The notes beneath the pieces are model-generated. The model was not told the origin of the DNA, ran no database searches, and was given only the letters and a program-made list of their open reading frames with translations. 64,000 nt of DNA, taken from CALKZN01 sp050633585. GTDB taxonomy: Bacteria; Pseudomonadota; Gammaproteobacteria; Arenicellales; Arenicellaceae. Every line of letters begins with the position of its first letter. The stretch's first letter is position 1. This document shows, piece by piece, positions 41,754-50,311 of the stretch. A program made the translations under genes and the position numbers. The stretch spans positions 1-64,000 of the forward strand of contig JBOEGT010000025.1 of the NCBI GenBank assembly GCA_050633585.1. Direction: 5' to 3'.

Positions 41754-44600
41754 ATGTCTGAGAAAATTCTTTTATCAAAGCGGATTTCACAAAGTCCTTA
41801 TTTATCACGCATTGCCAGTTTCGCCGAGAGTGAACAACATTTTGTTAGCGTTGAACTTCTTGCTAGTGAACAGGGCTATGCCCGAGCATTAGAATCGATC
41901 ATTGCGTCTGTCAGCGATTATCCCTCATTGGATATTGTTGAGACAAATCAGTGCCAAAAATTTTTGGTCGACATGAAAAATCATTTTTCCTTATTGTGGT
42001 CTCACGCACAATTAAGCCAAAGTGTTTCATTTGCTGAGAGAGGGCGGCTTCAAAGTTTATTCGCTGATGCAACTATTCATTTAGCTTTGAAAGCAGCGTG
42101 GTTTTCCAATGACTTAAAGCAAGTAAGAAAACACTTGCCAGCTGAGGCTTGTACAGTGCCGGGTTTATTTGTGTTGGGTTTAGGCAAGCTCGGGGGAATG
42201 GACCTGAATTTTTCAAGTGATGTTGATCTGGTTGCTTATTATGATGCTCAGACGCTCCCGGTGCCGAGTGCCATCGGGCAGGGGTATATTGTGAATAAGG
42301 TGTTGCAGAAAATGACCAAAATTCTGCGTAATGATGATAAAACGGATTTTGTGTGGCGCGTAGATTGGCGCTTGCGTCCAGAAGCATCATCGAGTTTGTT
42401 GTCGATGAATGTCGAAACTGGAAAGGATTTTTATTTTTTTCGTGCGCTACCTTGGCATCGCTTGGCCTTGATGAAAGCCAGAGTTGTGGGAGGAGATATT
42501 GATCTAGGTCAGCATTTTTTAAATGAAATGCGACCATTTGTTTGGCGACAAAATTTGGATTTTCGTGCTGTCGATGAATTGGCACATATTAAAAAACGTA
42601 TTAACTTAGAACACCCTGGTTTAAAGCATCAGCGGACTTGGGAAGATCCAATCACTAAAGAGTGCGCAGGGTTTAATGTAAAGCTAGGGAGTGGTGGTAT
42701 TCGTGAAATTGAGTTTATTATTAATGGCTTGCAATTGTTGTGGGGTGGTAAACATATACGTTTGAGGCAAACAAATACGCTCTTAGCGCTTTCTCAATTG
42801 TTAGAGTTGGGGCATATAGAAGAGGTTGATGCCTTGGTGTTAGAAGAGAGCTATCAGTTTTTTCGTGAGCTAGAAAACCTTATCCAAATGTTGAATAACG
42901 CACAGACGCATTTGATGCCAACAGAGCTACTTTTACAAGAGCAGTTAATTGGTATGCGTTCAGTCAACAAAATCAGTAATGTTAATGTGGCGTGGGATGA
43001 TTTATCTGTTGAAATTATGAAACATCGACTCAGGGTTAACACGTTGTTCAATGAGTTTTTTGCTAATGAAGATGAGTCAGAAGTTGATGATTTTGAATTC
43101 CCAGAAAACTGGGAGTCAACCTTGGATGCGCGCTCTAATGCGATTGTCGAGAACTGGACTAATGGATTTACTCAATACGGCGTTTCTAGTGGCATGGCTG
43201 TCGCGCTTGAACCTTTGTCAAATAAGTTATTAAGTGCGGTTTATCATAGCCAAACAAAACAAGATTTAAATGTCAGCTTTGTGAGAGTTGATGATTTTTT
43301 AGGGTCACTGAGCAGCCCTGATCAATACTTTCGATTACTGGCTAGCCACCCGGATTTGGCTGACAGTATTGTGCCTCCATTGTTACATTCACCGCATATG
43401 GGGAAACTGCTTAAACAATCACCACATATTATTGATCATCTTCTTGAGCCCAAGGGGTCGATGGATTTGGTATCTCGGGTTCAAGGTTTTGAATCACAAC
43501 TCAGCAGCATTTTTGCGAGCGATGACTATGGTATTCGTCTTGAGAGTCTCAGGCGTTATGTGAATGAAAATTTATACGAATCATATTTAGCTTTTTTCCG
43601 TGGCGATATGCCTGTGAAGAATTTTCAAATGTGCCTGACTCGTTTGGCTGAATGTACTTTGGCAGCATCTTTGGAAATCGCAAAACAAGAGTTGCAACTC
43701 ACGTCTTTGCCCTTGGTTGTTCTTGGTATGGGCAAACTCGCAATGTCTCGCATGTCACCGTTATCTGACCTGGATTTGGTGTTTATTTTTGACGATGATT
43801 TTGAACTGGAAGTTGCGCAAAAAGTGGTATCACGCTTACAAACCATCTTAGGAATGGAGTTGCGAGAGGGTATTGCTTATGAATTGGACACTAGACTTCG
43901 GCCTTCGGGGCGTTCAGGTCCTCCGACAGTGTTTTTGAGTGGCTTTCGCGAACACCACATGGAGCGAGCTAAAAACTGGGAGCACATTGCATTGCTTCCG
44001 TCTCGAATAGTCGCAGGAGATATCAAGTTAGGTCATGCAGTTATGCAGATTAAACATGATATTTTTGTTAAATCTCGCGATGATAGCCAATGGCTGACGG
44101 ATGTGAAAAAAATGTGGCGACGTGTCGAAGAGCAGCGCATTCAAGATGTGGATGCTGACATCGTGAGTTCTAAGCTCAGAAAAGGAGGGTTAATGCAGGC
44201 AGAATACTTAGCGGTTTGTTTTTGTATTGATCAGTTATCTGATCCTGAGTTTTATCAAGCCAATAAACATCAAATAGATCGTTTTAGTTATTTGTTGCAA
44301 AATACTCAAAAAGCGCATGATATTGAAATTGATCTTAATCAAGCCATTGAGTTTTGGTCAACGGTGCAAATTTGGGAGCGTTTGCTGGGGTTAGAGAATG
44401 GCTCTTATGACGATATGCCTGAGCACCTTCAACGGTTGATGTTGCAACAGCTAGATTGTGATTCAATGAAAAGTTTTTATATAAAAGCTGAAAAAGTTAG
44501 CCAACGAGTTGAGCATGCAATGAATATTTACTTTTCATCCTGCCCGGTTAAAGCGAATGAGCTGGAAGAGTGGCAAGAATTAAGGGTGCAATGGCAGTGA
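41754..44600 (+). CDS. glnE: Bifunctional glutamine synthetase adenylyltransferase/adenylyl-removing enzyme
   Basis: ATG 41754 is used; an in-frame ATG at 41667 lies inside the terminator and would add 29 hydrophobic residues. Two nucleotidyltransferase domains are present, each with a G-x-G-K-L block and an SD.DL metal motif: VLGLGKLGGMDLNFSSDVDL (about residues 141-160, adenylyl removal) and VVLGMGKLAMSRMSPLSDLDL (about 656-676, adenylylation). GIREIEFIING marks the first domain. GlnE turns glutamine synthetase off or on in response to PII proteins. Length (948 aa) is normal. Confidence 0.95.
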   Translation: MSEKILLSKRISQSPYLSRIASFAESEQHFVSVELLASEQGYARALESIIASVSDYPSLDIVETNQCQKFLVDMKNHFSLLWSHAQLSQSVSFAERGRLQSLFADATIHLALKAAWFSNDLKQVRKHLPAEACTVPGLFVLGLGKLGGMDLNFSSDVDLVAYYDAQTLPVPSAIGQGYIVNKVLQKMTKILRNDDKTDFVWRVDWRLRPEASSSLLSMNVETGKDFYFFRALPWHRLALMKARVVGGDIDLGQHFLNEMRPFVWRQNLDFRAVDELAHIKKRINLEHPGLKHQRTWEDPITKECAGFNVKLGSGGIREIEFIINGLQLLWGGKHIRLRQTNTLLALSQLLELGHIEEVDALVLEESYQFFRELENLIQMLNNAQTHLMPTELLLQEQLIGMRSVNKISNVNVAWDDLSVEIMKHRLRVNTLFNEFFANEDESEVDDFEFPENWESTLDARSNAIVENWTNGFTQYGVSSGMAVALEPLSNKLLSAVYHSQTKQDLNVSFVRVDDFLGSLSSPDQYFRLLASHPDLADSIVPPLLHSPHMGKLLKQSPHIIDHLLEPKGSMDLVSRVQGFESQLSSIFASDDYGIRLESLRRYVNENLYESYLAFFRGDMPVKNFQMCLTRLAECTLAASLEIAKQELQLTSLPLVVLGMGKLAMSRMSPLSDLDLVFIFDDDFELEVAQKVVSRLQTILGMELREGIAYELDTRLRPSGRSGPPTVFLSGFREHHMERAKNWEHIALLPSRIVAGDIKLGHAVMQIKHDIFVKSRDDSQWLTDVKKMWRRVEEQRIQDVDADIVSSKLRKGGLMQAEYLAVCFCIDQLSDPEFYQANKHQIDRFSYLLQNTQKAHDIEIDLNQAIEFWSTVQIWERLLGLENGSYDDMPEHLQRLMLQQLDCDSMKSFYIKAEKVSQRVEHAMNIYFSSCPVKANELEEWQELRVQWQ

Positions 44601-44621
44601 TTTTATGAATCGCCAACGACG

Positions 44622-45254
44622 TTATGTTTCGCTTGCAGCAGAGCTTAGCAGCTTAATTCCTAGGCCGGACATGACTAATCCTGCTAGCCTGTCGAATCTT
44701 GTTTTGTAATGTAAATATAGTTGCTTTGAATGATTTGAAGACATGATTAATGCGACGCATACATACCAACTTACCTCAATAGTGAAAACAACAAACAATA
44801 AAATAATAGCGAAAGACAATAAGTATGATGGAGGTAGAAATGCAGCAAAAACGCTGGCATAAACAATGGCTGTTTTCGGGTTGCTGGTTTGTGTGACTAA
44901 GCCTAACCAAAATGAACTCTTCATAGAATTAAGCGTGTTCTTGGTCGTTGTTTCTACGATCTTTGTTTTTGCATTTTTGAAAATGCTATACGCTAGATAG
45001 CATAAATATAAACCTCCAAAAACTTTCAAGGCAATGTATAGCGCAGGCACTGCAAGTAATACGGATTGGATGCCCAGTAAGGCCAGCGAAGCAAATAACA
45101 CACCGCCTAGTCCCATGCCTATTGATGCAGCGATTGCACTAGCCCTTGAAGTAGACACAGCAATACGTGTAATAACAATGAAGCTCGGTCCAGGGCTCAT
45201 CGTGCCGACGAGTAACGCACCAATAATACCTGTTAATGTTAAAAGTTCTTGCAT
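44622..45254 (-). CDS. LysE/RhtB-family amino-acid exporter
   Basis: GTMSPGPSFIVITRIAVSTS (about residues 17-36) is the LysE/RhtB signature. ALKVFGGLYLCYLAYSIFK (about 75-93) and NPKTAIVYASVFAAF (about 124-138) are further conserved parts, with six hydrophobic segments in total. Substrate (a neutral or basic amino acid) is not clear. It converges on glnE and is followed 5' by a terminator shared with fpr. Confidence 0.86.
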   Translation of the reverse strand: MQELLTLTGIIGALLVGTMSPGPSFIVITRIAVSTSRASAIAASIGMGLGGVLFASLALLGIQSVLLAVPALYIALKVFGGLYLCYLAYSIFKNAKTKIVETTTKNTLNSMKSSFWLGLVTQTSNPKTAIVYASVFAAFLPPSYLLSFAIILLFVVFTIEVSWYVCVALIMSSNHSKQLYLHYKTRFDRLAGLVMSGLGIKLLSSAASET

Positions 45255-45334
45255 GCTCTAGTGCCTCAAGGTTCAATTTTCATTGATCATATTAGTTTCT
45301 TTTGGCGTTGAAAAGCGATTGAAGCGTTTCCCAT

Positions 45335-45365
45335 AAAAAAAGCAGAGCTGTCGCTCTGCTTTTTT
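45335..45365. terminator. Rho-independent terminator downstream of fpr
   Basis: A 7-bp GC-rich stem, GCAGAGC with GCTCTGC, is flanked by an A-run and a T-run, so it can stop the minus-strand fpr transcript 20 bp beyond its stop codon. Confidence 0.88.
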
Positions 45366-45385
45366 GATCGAAACTTTAGTTGAAT

Positions 45386-46165
45386 TTAACTTTCAACGAA
45401 GGCTCTTTCAATGACATAGTGTCCGATATCACTTCGGACAGTCTCTGTGTAACCCATTCCATCTAGGATTTCACAGAGGTCTTTTAACATTGATGGACTA
45501 CCGCATAACATGAAACGATCGTCTTCTAAGTTCATTGGAGGTAAGCCCACCGATTCAGCAAGTTTCCCACTAGTGATCGCATCTGTTAATCGACCTTGTG
45601 TTGGAAAATCTTCGCGAGTAACCGTTGGGTAATATACAAGCTTTTCTTGAACAATATCGCCAAAGAACTCATTTGACGGGAGCTCTTTTTGAATAAAGTC
45701 TTGGTAAGCAAGTTCTGATACGTAACGAACGCCATGCGTTAAAATGACTTTGTCGAATTTCTCATAGACTTCAGGGTCTTTAATGATGCTCATAAAAGGA
45801 GCAAGACCAGTGCCTGTCGCTAGTAGATATAAGTTTTTACCGGGTTGAAGGCGGTCAGCGACTAATGTGCCTGTCGATTTGGAGTTGACGAGCACTTTGT
45901 CGCCAACTTTGATTTTTTGTAATTTTGACGTCAATGGCCCATCTGGGACTTTAATGCTAAAAAACTCAAGGTTTTCTTCGTAATTTGCGCTGGCCATGCT
46001 GTATGCGCGCATTAATGGTTTGCCATTTTCGTCCTCTAGACCAATCATAGTGAAATGACCGTTTTCGAAACGAAAACCTGGGTCACGAGTTGTCGTGAAT
46101 GTAAAGAGAGTGTCGTTCCAGTGATGAACGCTTAAAACTTCTTCTTCGCGGATTTGTGCTGCCAT
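45386..46165 (-). CDS. fpr: Ferredoxin--NADP(+) reductase
   Basis: The 259-residue protein has MRAYSMASA (about residues 54-62, FAD-binding R-x-Y-S), NLYLLATGTGLAPFMSI (about 109-125, NADP-binding G-T-G-L-A-P) and MLCGSPSMLKDL (about 219-230), ending in VIERAFVES as in Pseudomonas/Azotobacter-type Fpr. It passes electrons between NADPH and ferredoxin or flavodoxin, a source of reductant for iron-sulfur repair and siroheme enzymes. It is divergent from the LysR gene at 46371. Confidence 0.93.
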   Translation of the reverse strand: MAAQIREEEVLSVHHWNDTLFTFTTTRDPGFRFENGHFTMIGLEDENGKPLMRAYSMASANYEENLEFFSIKVPDGPLTSKLQKIKVGDKVLVNSKSTGTLVADRLQPGKNLYLLATGTGLAPFMSIIKDPEVYEKFDKVILTHGVRYVSELAYQDFIQKELPSNEFFGDIVQEKLVYYPTVTREDFPTQGRLTDAITSGKLAESVGLPPMNLEDDRFMLCGSPSMLKDLCEILDGMGYTETVRSDIGHYVIERAFVES

Positions 46166-46370
46166 ATTGACCTCAACGTATAATGTTGCTGAACGTTACC
46201 GTGGCGCTGTTTTTGGTCTTCACACAATGTTTGACTCAATGCGAGCGCGCGCGGATTATATCGGTATTATACTGCTTTGTATATCTAAAAAACAGGATTT
46301 AAAAAATTTTATCTTCGAAAAAACCGAATAATTTTTTATTAGCTTAGATCATTATGTTATATTGCGGCCT

Positions 46371-47285
46371 ATGAGATATACATTAAGACAATTAGAAGTA
46401 TTCCTTGAAGTCGCTAGATCGGGTAGTTTGACCGCTGCATCGAATGAATTGGCCATGTCACAATCAGCAGCCAGTGGTGCTTTAAAAGAATTAGAATTAC
46501 GTTTTGATACACAGTTATTTGATCGCGTTGGTAAACGTTTAAAGATCAACCCATCTGGTAGGGCGTTACAAACCAAAGCCGAAGAATTGTTGCAGAGAGC
46601 TTCTGATTTAGAAGCGACCTTGATTAAGCAAGGTGAATTTGGTTCGATCAAAGTGGGCGCGACAATGACTATTGGCAATTATTTGTTTGTTGATATGTTT
46701 ACGGAATTTAAACAAAAGTATCCTCAAGCGAATGTCGATTTATCTGTTGGGAACACACGCGAAATCGTTGATAAAGTGTTGAACTACCAAGTGGATGTTG
46801 GTTTGATCGAAGGTGAAGTGAATGAGCCTGATATTGATGTTATCCCTTGGCGCAATGATGAAATGGTGATTGTGTGTTCCCCTGAACATCCATTGGCAGA
46901 CTGCACTGAAGAGTTAACTCGGGACCAATTAGTGAAGTTAGATTGGATTGTGCGCGAGAAAGGGTCAGGCACAAGGCAAACGTTTGAGCGAGGGATGTAT
47001 GGCATATTGCAGGATTTAAATTATGTGCTTGAGCTTGAACAAATTGAAGCGATGAAACGTGCTGTGACGCTGAATTTAGGTGTGTCGTGTTTATCTAAAA
47101 GTTCGGTTGAGCACGAAATAAACCGAGGAGATTTAGTCGAACTAACAGTTAAAGATCGACAGTTCACTCGTTATTTTTATGTGGTGTTACATCGTGACAA
47201 ATTTTTGACAGACGATGTGGAGAAGTGGCTAGATTACTGTGGTTTAAGAGTCGAGGAAATTTTCTTTTTCCGAGAACAGGCTTAG
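46371..47285 (+). CDS. finR: LysR-family regulator, FinR-like
   Basis: ATG 46371 is preferred over the TTG at 46362. The N-terminus YTLRQLEVFLEVARSGSLTA with LAMSQSAASGALKELE is the LysR helix-turn-helix, and residues 90-290 form the periplasmic-binding-like effector domain. It is divergent from fpr with a 205-bp gap, the arrangement of finR and fprA in pseudomonads, where FinR activates fpr under oxidative or iron-limiting stress. The symbol is assigned on context and similarity to CysB-like members, and is moderately sure. Confidence 0.82.
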   Translation: MRYTLRQLEVFLEVARSGSLTAASNELAMSQSAASGALKELELRFDTQLFDRVGKRLKINPSGRALQTKAEELLQRASDLEATLIKQGEFGSIKVGATMTIGNYLFVDMFTEFKQKYPQANVDLSVGNTREIVDKVLNYQVDVGLIEGEVNEPDIDVIPWRNDEMVIVCSPEHPLADCTEELTRDQLVKLDWIVREKGSGTRQTFERGMYGILQDLNYVLELEQIEAMKRAVTLNLGVSCLSKSSVEHEINRGDLVELTVKDRQFTRYFYVVLHRDKFLTDDVEKWLDYCGLRVEEIFFFREQA

Positions 47286-47304
47286 TTGACGTTCCTCCAA
47301 AAAC

Positions 47305-47339
47305 AAAAAAGCCCATGATGGTGACATCATGGGCTTTTT
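47305..47339. terminator. Bidirectional Rho-independent terminator between finR and the MFS gene
   Basis: A 10-bp perfect stem GCCCATGATG/CATCATGGGC with a GTGA loop and A/T-runs on both sides serves the two convergent genes. Confidence 0.93.
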
Positions 47340-47362
47340 GGGTCATGTAAACGATAGATTAG

Positions 47363-48580
47363 TTAGTCTCTGTTTTCCTCTCTTAGTGCGGGTAGCACTC
47401 GGCCTTCACGCTTAATAACGCTTAAGCAGACTAGGCCTAATACCATCATGGCACTTACAATATATAAAGGGAGATTAAAACTGCCTGTCATTTCTGCGAC
47501 AATGCCCGATATGATCGGGGAAACGATTTGAGCCAAACTGTAGCCTAATGTTAATTGAGCCATAATCTGCGTAGCACGGTAACGGTATTTATAGGCAATG
47601 ACTCGAAGTGTTAATGACACGATTCCCATAAAAGACACGCCAAACAGTAATGCACTGATGGCAATCGATTGAAAGGATGTGAAGAATGTCATTAATAAGT
47701 TGCTGACAATATTAATGATAAATGCTGCGCGTATAGCATTTAAAAAGCCAACTCTATGAGCAACGCGTTCCCAAATAAAAGGTGCAGGAGCAGCTGCTAG
47801 TCCAACAAAAATCCACATGAGCGTGCCTTGATTACGCAATGGGATATATTCCGCGATTAAAGAGGTAAAGGTTACATTAATCGTATTACTAAACCCTGCA
47901 CAGATATAAGCAGCTGTAATCATCAGTAACCATTTTTTCGAAGGTTCTTCTGCTTTGCGGTTGTCCTGTTGCTTAGATTCTTGAATTTGCTCTTGGTTAG
48001 GGAAGGGCAGTAAGAAGAAAGCTGGAATAGCAAACACAGCACCGAATGCGGATAATGCAAACCATTGACCTTGCCATGGAACGCCGCCCATTAACTGTTT
48101 GGCGGCATATTCGACGATTAGTGCGCCGAGAATAATACCAATTCCTAAGCCAGAGAAATGGATGCCTAAGTCTTCTTTGTGGCCATTTCGCTCAAGCCAT
48201 TTAGCAATCAGTCCAGTACCTAACATGAAAACTAACGCGGTTGATACGCCACCAAAGAAACGGCTGAGGTACCAAATAAGAGAGTTTTCATGAAAACCCA
48301 TAATGGCTGTTGAAAGCACCGCAATGACTAGGCCGTAGCGATAGAAGAAATCTTGTGCTCGTAAGTCCCTGAGTAGCCACACCATGAATAGGCCCGTTAG
48401 GTAACCTATATAATTCCAGCCAGCTAGCCAGCCAGCCAGGCTTTCGGTGACGCCAATTTGATCTTGCATATAAGGGATCATTGGTGTGAATGAATAGCGT
48501 GCAATTCCCATGGCGAGAATTAACGCGCAAACCCCTGAGAATAAGACACTGTATTTTGAGCTGCGGATGATATTAACCAA
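47363..48580 (-). CDS. MFS transporter, YbfB/YjiJ family
   Basis: The 405-residue protein has twelve hydrophobic segments. LILAMGIARYSFTPMIPYM (about residues 19-37) and ESLAGWLAGWNYIGYLTG (about 46-63) are the signature of YbfB/YjiJ-type major facilitator proteins. The substrate is unknown. The gene is the last of the minus-strand run that begins with cyoA and lies 47 bp after the SCO gene, so it may be co-transcribed with the oxidase; this leaves open a copper or haem-related role. Confidence 0.8.
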   Translation of the reverse strand: MVNIIRSSKYSVLFSGVCALILAMGIARYSFTPMIPYMQDQIGVTESLAGWLAGWNYIGYLTGLFMVWLLRDLRAQDFFYRYGLVIAVLSTAIMGFHENSLIWYLSRFFGGVSTALVFMLGTGLIAKWLERNGHKEDLGIHFSGLGIGIILGALIVEYAAKQLMGGVPWQGQWFALSAFGAVFAIPAFFLLPFPNQEQIQESKQQDNRKAEEPSKKWLLMITAAYICAGFSNTINVTFTSLIAEYIPLRNQGTLMWIFVGLAAAPAPFIWERVAHRVGFLNAIRAAFIINIVSNLLMTFFTSFQSIAISALLFGVSFMGIVSLTLRVIAYKYRYRATQIMAQLTLGYSLAQIVSPIISGIVAEMTGSFNLPLYIVSAMMVLGLVCLSVIKREGRVLPALREENRD

Positions 48581-48627
48581 TGTTCTGCTCCGTATTAATC
48601 GTTCTATTAAATCTATGAGTAAATTGT

Positions 48628-49248
48628 TTATTGCAAAGCTAATGCTTTGCCAGTGAGTGTTTCGCGTAATTTTGCAGCCAGCTCATTAGGCGTGGTGCTA
48701 TGACGTAATGCATCAACTAAATGACCGTCACGGTCGATCACATAGTATCGAGATACGTGTTCAAATAAATAGTCGTTAGTTTTGTCTTCAGTACGCTTAA
48801 AGTAAGCGCCATATTGGTCGGCTGTTTGTTCTATCGTATTATCATCACCGGTGATTCCAATAATATTAGGGTGATAATATTGCGTAAACTTTTCTAAGCT
48901 CTTCAAATTGTCGCGTTGCGGGTCAATGCTGATCATGATGCCTTGAATATCAGATAATTCTTCCGAAGACATTTTCCCGAAAGCCGCTTGAATGATACCC
49001 ATTGAATTAGGGCATACCTCTGGGCAGCTCATAAAGCCAAAATACATGACGACCGCTTTGCCTTTAAAGTCACTTAATGAGACATCACCACTTGATGAAT
49101 GTAGGGTGAAATCACCGCCAAGTTCAGCAAATGAACGAGGTGTTTTTTCACCAAAATCAGTTTTACTAGTTAGCGTGAAGAGTGTCACTAATCCAATAAT
49201 AGCGATGCTTAAAATGCTAATAACAAGAGGTGTCTTTTTGATGGTCAT
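48628..49248 (-). CDS. SCO1/SenC-family copper chaperone
   Basis: The start at 49248 gives MTIKKTPLVISILSI with one membrane anchor (about residues 8-29); a longer frame from 49443 runs back through cyoD and is a shadow. The thioredoxin-like domain has YFGFMSCPEVCPNSMG with the CxxxC copper site (about 75-79) and a conserved His in FEHVSRYYVIDRDG. SCO proteins insert copper into haem-copper oxidases. Located directly after cyoD, it probably serves CuB assembly of the cyo oxidase. Confidence 0.88.
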   Translation of the reverse strand: MTIKKTPLVISILSIAIIGLVTLFTLTSKTDFGEKTPRSFAELGGDFTLHSSSGDVSLSDFKGKAVVMYFGFMSCPEVCPNSMGIIQAAFGKMSSEELSDIQGIMISIDPQRDNLKSLEKFTQYYHPNIIGITGDDNTIEQTADQYGAYFKRTEDKTNDYLFEHVSRYYVIDRDGHLVDALRHSTTPNELAAKLRETLTGKALALQ

Positions 49249-49265
49249 AACAAAAAGTCTATGTA

Positions 49266-49613
49266 TTAATGACCCAGCAGCATGTTGTGACTGAGGTGGT
49301 TCATAATCCAAATGGATCCCAGAACAACAATCAGCACAATCAACACGATAAATACACCGGAAGTTGTGTTCCACATTTGGCCGGATGAACCGTTCATATG
49401 TAAAAAGAAGACCAGCTGTACCAACACCTGCGCGACTAAACAAATCAAAATAATGATAAGAGTCAATGCGCCAGTATTGCCTGACATAACCATTCCAAAA
49501 GGAATGATGGTAAGAACAATCGATAGAATAAGGCCGATAATATACTCTTTGACGCTTCCATGAGATGCGCCGCCGTGTCCATGTTCACTGTGTGTGTCTG
49601 TGTGATTAGTCAT
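49266..49613 (-). CDS. cyoD: Cytochrome o ubiquinol oxidase subunit IV
   Basis: The start at 49613 shares one base with the cyoC stop (TAATG); the longer frame from 49694 lies in cyoC. The 115-residue protein has a His-rich N-terminus and three membrane segments, with YIIGLILSIVLTIIPFGMVM (about residues 24-43) and VQLVFFLHMNGSSGQMWN (about 75-92) typical of CyoD. Confidence 0.93.
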   Translation of the reverse strand: MTNHTDTHSEHGHGGASHGSVKEYIIGLILSIVLTIIPFGMVMSGNTGALTLIIILICLVAQVLVQLVFFLHMNGSSGQMWNTTSGVFIVLIVLIVVLGSIWIMNHLSHNMLLGH

Positions 49614-50251
49614 TACATAACCCCCATCAAATAAACGATGCTGAAAACACAAATCCAAATAACGTCTAGAAAGTGCCAAAAAAGTGATAAACAAGCCAGG
49701 CGGCAGCTATTGGTTACTGTTAAGCCGTCTCGCATAATATGGATGACTAGGATGACCATCCAAGTCATACCTGCGAATACATGCAAGCCATGAGTGCCGA
49801 CTAAGGCATAAAATGCTGACCAATAACCGGCAGATCGAGGACCCGCACCTTCATGGCTAAAATGATAGAACTCATAAAGTTCCATGCCTAAAAAAGCTGC
49901 GCCTAAAAGAAAGGTGATGCCTAGCCAAAGGAATAACCCTTTTAAGTCTTGTCTGTGTGCATAGAGCATTGCCATGCCAAAGGTAAAGCTACTGAATAAA
50001 AGCAATGCTGTTTCACCGGCAACAAATTTTAGGTCAAACAGATCTTTTGGTGTTGGTGCGTCAACGAAGTTACCGTTTAAGACGGCGTAGACGGCGAAGA
50101 GTGATGCAAATAAAATGCAGTCGCTCATGATGTAGATCCAGAATCCTAGCAGTGTATCCCCTTCATAATCATGGTGGTCATGATCGTCGTGGTGATCGTC
50201 ATGTGCTATGACTGCATCATTAGTCTGTGTGTTTAGTACAGCGTCGCTCAT
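49613..50251 (-). CDS. cyoC: Cytochrome o ubiquinol oxidase subunit III
   Basis: A His/Asp-rich N-terminal tail precedes LLGFWIYIMSDCILFASLFA (about residues 34-53) and ALVGTHGLHVFAGMTWM (about 139-155), which are conserved in CyoC. Five membrane segments fit the family. It is 60 bp after cyoB and overlaps cyoD by 1 bp. Confidence 0.95.
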   Translation of the reverse strand: MSDAVLNTQTNDAVIAHDDHHDDHDHHDYEGDTLLGFWIYIMSDCILFASLFAVYAVLNGNFVDAPTPKDLFDLKFVAGETALLLFSSFTFGMAMLYAHRQDLKGLFLWLGITFLLGAAFLGMELYEFYHFSHEGAGPRSAGYWSAFYALVGTHGLHVFAGMTWMVILVIHIMRDGLTVTNSCRLACLSLFWHFLDVIWICVFSIVYLMGVM

Positions 50252-50311
50252 TTGAGTCTCCTAATTAAATACTGTATTAATGTCTGTGCGTTGTGAATTA
50301 ATCATGATGCA

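Noticed and set aside
42073..42585. 170-codon minus-strand ORF inside glnE
   Set aside because: Antisense to a well-conserved gene; its residues do not resemble a protein family and it has no independent start signal.
46201..46361. fpr-finR intergenic promoter elements
   Set aside because: TTGACT and several TATAAT-like boxes are present, but spacings are out of range or ambiguous, so no specific promoter is annotated.
49249..49443. 65-residue N-terminal extension of the SCO protein
   Set aside because: It reads through cyoD out of frame and removes the signal-anchor from the N-terminus; ATG 49248 is the proper start.
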